Shown: piece after piece, positions 6,747 to 10,906 of the stretch
How the letters are laid out: each line of letters opens with the position of its first letter
Position numbering within the stretch: position 1 is the first letter of the stretch
Origin: an uncultured Ignavibacteriales bacterium
Lineage (GTDB): Bacteria; Bacteroidota; Ignavibacteria; Ignavibacteriales; Ignavibacteriaceae
Direction: 5' to 3'
DNA length: 10,906 bases
NCBI GenBank assembly: GCA_903915485.1
Contig: CAIWTC010000073.1
Location: 1 to 10,906 of the forward strand
Translations under genes and position numbers: made by a program
Notes under the pieces: model-generated
The model's database searches: none
Told to the model about the DNA's origin: nothing
The model's input: only the letters and a program-made list of their open reading frames with translations

Positions 6747-9303
6747 CACAAAAACTTTTCTTTCAAGAATACTCACTGCAAAAAGGCGGTACCGTTTCGC
6801 GATTTTCTTCAGTGTAATAACGGGATTCCTTTCTATCGTTAGTTTGTATGCTACGCTGACAGATGCAAGGACATCAAATGATGAATGTATTTGGCAGCCA
6901 GTAAAAAAGGATAAAAGTACTGCTCTTTCTATTCATAATATTAAAAAAGATGGCGTGACTGATAATGCTGGCATAAAGGAAGGAGATACACTGATTAAAA
7001 TTAATGATCAGGAATTCAGTTCGACATTTGCCGCTCAAGATATTATAAATAGAGTTAGTTCGGGAAGTTACGCTAAATATACTATCTCCCGTGATGGTTC
7101 AATATTTGAAACAACCGTAAGAATAAAAAAACTTCTTAGTTTCGGCGAACTTTCATTTGGATTGCTTTCATTTTTTTGGCTGATTATCGGGTTCATTGTT
7201 TACACCGCCAAACCAGAAGGTGAAATCCAAAAACTATTTTTTAAGATAGGTATTAGTTTTGCGTTCACTAGAACAATGGTCCTTTTTACACCTTTTTTCC
7301 CGAAAATAATCTATTCAACTATTTTTTTAGACTATATAATCATATACTCCCTTGTAGCAACACTTCACGCTTATTGGTTTATTAAGTTTTTTCAATTCTT
7401 CCCGATAAAATCAAAAATCTACACTAACAAGATTGCCAAAACTATCTTGTATGTTATTGGAGCAGGTTGTTTCATCGCTACTATTATCAGATTCTTTTCT
7501 TACACATCGAGCGGCATACCTATCTCCCCGCTGACAATCGGAAATGCGTTTGGATTCTTAAATGTTGCATCAGTATCAGTATATGTTTATGGTTTCGTTA
7601 AAATGGTTTTGAGCCTTATTAAACTCCGCAAGACTGCTCAAAAAAAACCAATATTAATAATTACACTTGCATACGCAATCGCCATCTTGAGCATACTTTT
7701 TGTGATTTACATTCCAAATTATTTGGGCTATGTCGTTTATAACAGTCCCGAGTATTATACTCCTATTGTTCTGATTGTTTTAGTCCCTATTGCGTTTGCG
7801 TATTCCATTTTCAAATATCAGTTGATGGACATTAGCTATGTTGTTCAAACAACAATGATTTATGCAATGGCAACCGTGGCATTAGCAGCATCGTATATTT
7901 TAATCGTGTACGGATTAGGCTTTATGGCCGGGTTTGCCGTTCCCGCTATATATCAAGGGATAACGACTTTATTGTTCTTTGTTTTCTTTGCATTAGTTTT
8001 TCAATCAGCTAAAGAAAAAATTCAGGAAGCATTATCAAGAAAATTCTATCCTGAGCAGTACCTACTAAGGCAGTCTTTACGAGGTTTCACGACGCAACTT
8101 GCAAGAATCGTTGGTGAAGAAAATATTCTAGCAGAAATAACAAATCTCTTTAAGATCAAAATAGGCCTTGAGAATTTTATAATTGCCGTTAGAGATAAAT
8201 CGGGAGAAATTTCCTGTTCGCAGATTTCTTTGCATCACGCGGACAGCAACATACCCTGCTTCCATGAAAAAAAATTCCTGCATGCCGTTATGCAGAAAAT
8301 AGAAACGGGAAATATTCCTGTATTTGACCATGAGAATATTCATCAGTTCTTTTCAAGAGAAGTTTTAGAGAAGTCTCAAGACAAATACTATACACTTGTG
8401 CCAATGATGATTTCACAAAAAATCACGGGATTTTTACTACTTGGACTAAAACAATCAGGCTCACAGTTCGGAGCAAGTGATTATGATTTGCTTTATACAG
8501 TTGGTCAGCAGGCAGCGATAGCTTTTGAAAATGCAAGACTTTATGAAGTCGAAGCGGAGCGAAAGAAAATCGAACGCGATTTAGAGTTGGCTAGAAATAT
8601 TCAGCAAAGTCTTCTCCCAAAGAAATTGCCGATTCATAAAAATGCAGAACTTTTTGGCAAAATGCTTCCCGCTTCACAAGTTGGCGGAGATTATTTTGAT
8701 ATCATCTCACCTTCACCGGATAAAATGTTTGTTGTAGTCGGAGATGTTTCAGGCAAAGGACTTGCCGCATCGCTCTATATGGCAAAGATTCAAACCCTTA
8801 TGCAGATTGCATGCAGCAACGGTCATACGCCTAAAGAAATACTCATTGACCTTAACACTAAGATTTATAACTTTTTGGATAAGCGCTCATTTGCAACAAT
8901 TAATTTAGCACTCTTTAACTTTAATGATAAGACAGTGAAAATCTGCCGTGCCGGTCATCCGCCAATGGCAATTATTGAGAACGAGAATATCAGAGAAATT
9001 AAATCTAAAGGATTAGGATTAGGACTCGAGAGCGGTAAAATATTCGCTGAAACAATTGAAGAGACAACCGTACCCATAACCCCGGGACAGCTTTTTGTTT
9101 TTTACTCTGATGGGATGAACGAATCAATGAATCTCAACAACGAATGCTACGGCACCGAGAATTTCCTGGAAGTTATAAAAAGCAATAGTCAAAGCAACTG
9201 CGACAAAATATCAGAAAAAGTTTGGGAAAACATTGAAAACTTCCGCACCACCGCGCCTCAGCATGATGACATGACTTTGGTGCTGTTAAAAGTGCTTGAA
9301 TGA
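6739..9303 (+). CDS. PDZ, multi-TM, GAF SpoIIE/RsbU-type PP2C serine phosphatase
   Basis: Largest of the three phosphatases, 854 residues. A first membrane helix (about 20-40) follows the basic KRRYR, so the PDZ domain (about 58-130; core GVTDNAGIKEGDTLIKIND) should lie outside the cytoplasmic membrane. About nine more hydrophobic segments follow (136-156, 165-186, 193-218, 233-252, 266-292, 303-326, 342-358, 370-393, 400-422). Basic loops after the third and fifth of these and the odd number return the C-terminus to the cytoplasm. A helical segment (424-455) leads to a GAF domain (about 455-602), a charged linker (603-630) and the PP2C domain (632-853): GGDYFD (649-654), GDVSGKG (668-674), AGHPPM (738-743), YSDGMNES (789-796) and HDDMTLV (842-848). 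The YSDGMN form differs from the usual TDGITE but keeps the key Asp. It is the last gene of the operon, overlapping its upstream neighbour by 8 nt. Confidence 0.9.
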   Translation: MSNTKTFLSRILTAKRRYRFAIFFSVITGFLSIVSLYATLTDARTSNDECIWQPVKKDKSTALSIHNIKKDGVTDNAGIKEGDTLIKINDQEFSSTFAAQDIINRVSSGSYAKYTISRDGSIFETTVRIKKLLSFGELSFGLLSFFWLIIGFIVYTAKPEGEIQKLFFKIGISFAFTRTMVLFTPFFPKIIYSTIFLDYIIIYSLVATLHAYWFIKFFQFFPIKSKIYTNKIAKTILYVIGAGCFIATIIRFFSYTSSGIPISPLTIGNAFGFLNVASVSVYVYGFVKMVLSLIKLRKTAQKKPILIITLAYAIAILSILFVIYIPNYLGYVVYNSPEYYTPIVLIVLVPIAFAYSIFKYQLMDISYVVQTTMIYAMATVALAASYILIVYGLGFMAGFAVPAIYQGITTLLFFVFFALVFQSAKEKIQEALSRKFYPEQYLLRQSLRGFTTQLARIVGEENILAEITNLFKIKIGLENFIIAVRDKSGEISCSQISLHHADSNIPCFHEKKFLHAVMQKIETGNIPVFDHENIHQFFSREVLEKSQDKYYTLVPMMISQKITGFLLLGLKQSGSQFGASDYDLLYTVGQQAAIAFENARLYEVEAERKKIERDLELARNIQQSLLPKKLPIHKNAELFGKMLPASQVGGDYFDIISPSPDKMFVVVGDVSGKGLAASLYMAKIQTLMQIACSNGHTPKEILIDLNTKIYNFLDKRSFATINLALFNFNDKTVKICRAGHPPMAIIENENIREIKSKGLGLGLESGKIFAETIEETTVPITPGQLFVFYSDGMNESMNLNNECYGTENFLEVIKSNSQSNCDKISEKVWENIENFRTTAPQHDDMTLVLLKVLE

Positions 9304-9367
9304 TTAAATATTCCCATGCCATGATACCTTTATTTCACGATGATCACTAAACAATTCCTGAATAAAA

Positions 9368-10423
9368 TCAGATAAAAAAACATTCTTCTATTATTTTGGC
9401 TATGGGGATGTTATTATGTATTGTAGTAGCCGAAAATTTTTTAATTAATTCTATCCATTGTTCATAGCGCTTATCTTCATCAAATGCACCCCAATATTCT
9501 TTTAGCTCAGAATATTCTGTCTCCTTGATAATCTTTTTAATTTCAGGAAGATTATTAATAAGATTTATTATAATTCTCGGGATTCTGTTATACAACTTTG
9601 AATTAAAAATATACTGACCTTGCCCTCCGGCAGTAAATATATCTCTTACATTTGGACACACAATACCTTGATGAATTGATAACCAAACAGCATATTTGTT
9701 GAATTTGTCTATTCGTTTTCCTACTAATTCAGGAAAATAACAGTATCCTTTAACAGTATATTCAACTTTTTCTTCCATTGATAAATTATTCCAAGCTTTT
9801 ATTATTAAATTGTTGGTGCCTTTATCCAACCACCAAAATGAATCTCCTGGTTTAAGATTTTGCTTATAATATTCAAGAACCTTTTTTATTGGGTCGCTTT
9901 GTTTTCGTAAAACGTCGTAACCCATCTTCATTTTGTCAAAGATCGTTCCCCCTTCGGGTAAAGCCATATTAATTAAATATCTTGGGGAATGTGTAACGAC
10001 AACATCAGAGAGACACTCTTGGTAAGGTTTATAAACAAATTCAACCGGTTTGCATATTTTACCAAAGAACATATATATTCTTTCAACTCCATCCACTCTA
10101 GTCCCTTCGGCAATGCTGCTACCAACAGAAGTCCACTTGTTTGCCTTTGTTGATTTTACTTCAACACCATAATATTTTTTTGCTACTATATCCGGAAATT
10201 TTTGACCCGACACCAATTCAATCGATTTATCAAACTTAGTACCTTTTGAAACCTCCACCATAAAGTCATAAACTTTCTTTTCCAACTTAGTTCCCCCTAA
10301 ATCTAAATACTCATTTTCTTTTCTACTCGCATCTGCTTGTATTAAACAAGTTGTCTTCTCGAGTAAACTAACAAACTCATTATTTTCAGCACTAGAATTA
10401 CTTGAAATCAATATATTATTCAA
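9368..10423 (-). CDS. Putative type II restriction endonuclease, PD-(D/E)xK type
   Basis: Likely the cutting partner of the overlapping cytosine-5 methyltransferase. The 351-residue protein has a PD-(D/E)xK-like core: FPDIV (76-80, Pro77-Asp78) followed by YGVEVKSTK (85-93, Glu88 and Lys90), with a possible upstream Glu48. After it come SVGSSIAEGTRVDGVERIYMFFGK-like residues (99-122), a patch that looks like a conserved substrate-binding region. The rest (about 140-345) is mixed alpha/beta without a domain I can name. The start is TTG, 8 nt after a good GGAG site; no ATG occurs in frame until Met55, which would cut away about a sixth of the protein. The gene overlaps the methyltransferase stop by 8 nt, so the endonuclease would be made after, and coupled to, the protective enzyme. 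The family and target site are not recognised; function rests on the motif and the partner gene. Confidence 0.8.
   Translation of the reverse strand: MNNILISSNSSAENNEFVSLLEKTTCLIQADASRKENEYLDLGGTKLEKKVYDFMVEVSKGTKFDKSIELVSGQKFPDIVAKKYYGVEVKSTKANKWTSVGSSIAEGTRVDGVERIYMFFGKICKPVEFVYKPYQECLSDVVVTHSPRYLINMALPEGGTIFDKMKMGYDVLRKQSDPIKKVLEYYKQNLKPGDSFWWLDKGTNNLIIKAWNNLSMEEKVEYTVKGYCYFPELVGKRIDKFNKYAVWLSIHQGIVCPNVRDIFTAGGQGQYIFNSKLYNRIPRIIINLINNLPEIKKIIKETEYSELKEYWGAFDEDKRYEQWIELIKKFSATTIHNNIPIAKIIEECFFI
9398..9442 (+). terminator. Possible terminator for the phosphatase operon, inside the convergent gene
   Basis: About 95 nt past the last phosphatase stop, GGCTA (9398-9402) pairs with TAGCC (9427-9431). 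The flanking ATTTT (9393-9397) can pair with AAAAT (9433-9437) if one G is bulged, and TTTTTT (9437-9442) follows. The loop is long (24 nt) and the GC stem short, so this is weak; it also lies in coding sequence of the opposite strand. Confidence 0.27.
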
Positions 10424-10906
10424 AATACAAACTCCACAAATGTTCTATTCTTTTACCAATATGATATGCTAACAATGGAGGAACGGCGTTCCCTATTATT
10501 TTGTAGGCAGCCGAGGGACTCAGAAGAAAGTTTTTCCCGCTATGTGATCTAGGAATAACAAACTCATAATCAAGCGGGAAAGTTTGAATTATAGCACATT
10601 CCCGGGGGGTTAATCGTCTCTCAATTCGGCCAATTTTTAATTCATTTACAATTTTTCCACCGTGCTGGACAGAAAGCCTTCTATACTCAATATTACCATG
10701 ATGTTCAGCTCTAATTGTTGGGGCTATTCCATCCAAGTTTATCTCTGTTTGCCCCTGACAGTGAGCCCCCATATATTTAGCTTTTGAATAAAATTTTTGA
10801 GATAAGTCATCACTTTCTTCTGGCTCAGACACAACCTCAAAAACATTTTTTAAGGTTTGAATCTGCTCTAATCCATTATTTTTAAAATCTATCGCATGGC
10901 TTGGGC
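10416..10906 (-). CDS. DNA (cytosine-5) methyltransferase, C-terminal part only
   Basis: Modification enzyme that would methylate C5 of a cytosine in the target site. Only about 162 C-terminal residues lie in the window; the frame is open to the right edge (PSHAIDF and onward), so the GTG at 10832 is internal and the start lies beyond 10906. Motif IX is clear as RRLTPRECAIIQTFP (about 10575-10616) and motif X as AYKIIGNAVPPLLAYHIGKRI (split near 10458-10511), both diagnostic of C5 methyltransferases. Upstream, GAHCQGQTEINLDGIAPTIR and EHHGNIEYRRLS belong to the target recognition region and its border. The catalytic PC motif and the AdoMet motif I are outside the window, so activity cannot be judged. 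It precedes and overlaps the putative endonuclease gene by 8 nt, in the usual protective order. Target specificity is not deduced. Confidence 0.93.
   Translation of the reverse strand, partial: PSHAIDFKNNGLEQIQTLKNVFEVVSEPEESDDLSQKFYSKAKYMGAHCQGQTEINLDGIAPTIRAEHHGNIEYRRLSVQHGGKIVNELKIGRIERRLTPRECAIIQTFPLDYEFVIPRSHSGKNFLLSPSAAYKIIGNAVPPLLAYHIGKRIEHLWSLYFE

Noticed and set aside
9341..9371. TGATCA palindrome and CTGA/TCAG arms in the convergent gap as a bidirectional terminator
   Set aside because: Arms are only 4-6 bp, AT-rich, and not followed by a proper T run on the plus strand.
10830..10832. GTG as the start of a short methyltransferase-like protein
   Set aside because: The frame continues without a stop to the window edge (about 24 more codons), and motifs IX and X alone do not make an enzyme; it is the tail of a longer gene.
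1..10906. CRISPR arrays, tRNA genes, insertion sequences, long direct repeats
   Set aside because: None seen on reading the sequence; the three phosphatase genes resemble each other as proteins but not as near-identical DNA copies.

Overview
The window is AT-rich bacterial DNA, almost fully coding, with short gaps. It holds two plus-strand signalling blocks followed by a convergent minus-strand restriction-modification block. The large membrane-GAF-SpoIIE phosphatases, mixed use of Shine-Dalgarno sites and tight gene overlaps would fit a member of the Bacteroidota/Ignavibacteria/Chlorobi side of the tree. That placement is a guess from protein style only; there is no rRNA or other marker.

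Region 1 (1-2020) is an ECF-type sigma factor cut by the left edge, overlapping by ATGA a membrane-anchored protein of 520 residues. The second protein has the layout of an anti-sigma factor (short cytoplasmic helical N-terminus, one membrane segment, long outer domain) but lacks the zinc-binding His/Cys motif. A strong intrinsic terminator (2041-2076) closes this unit.

Region 2 (2211-9303) is a five-gene partner-switching operon. In order it encodes an 8-TM + GAF + PP2C phosphatase, a STAS anti-sigma-factor antagonist, an RsbW/SpoIIAB-like HATPase kinase, a soluble double-GAF + PP2C phosphatase, and a TM-PDZ-multi-TM-GAF + PP2C phosphatase. Gene junctions are overlaps of 4 or 8 nt, or a 9-nt gap. 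The expected logic, from the RsbU/RsbV/RsbW and SpoIIE/SpoIIAA/SpoIIAB families, is that the kinase phosphorylates the STAS protein on Ser58 and binds an output partner. Any of the three phosphatases, each with a different sensor, dephosphorylates the STAS protein, which then captures the kinase and frees the partner. No sigma-B/sigma-F type gene lies in the operon, so the output is unknown. This three-input, one-switch design is the most interesting content of the window.

Region 3 (9368-10906, minus strand) is a type II restriction-modification pair: the C-terminal part of a DNA cytosine-5 methyltransferase running off the right edge, overlapping by 8 nt a 351-residue protein with a PD-(D/E)xK-like active site, most likely the cognate endonuclease. 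It appears to use a TTG start with a good ribosome binding site. The 64-bp gap between the convergent blocks has no clear hairpin; a possible plus-strand terminator lies inside the 3' end of the endonuclease gene. No tRNA, rRNA, CRISPR array, insertion sequence or long repeat was seen.
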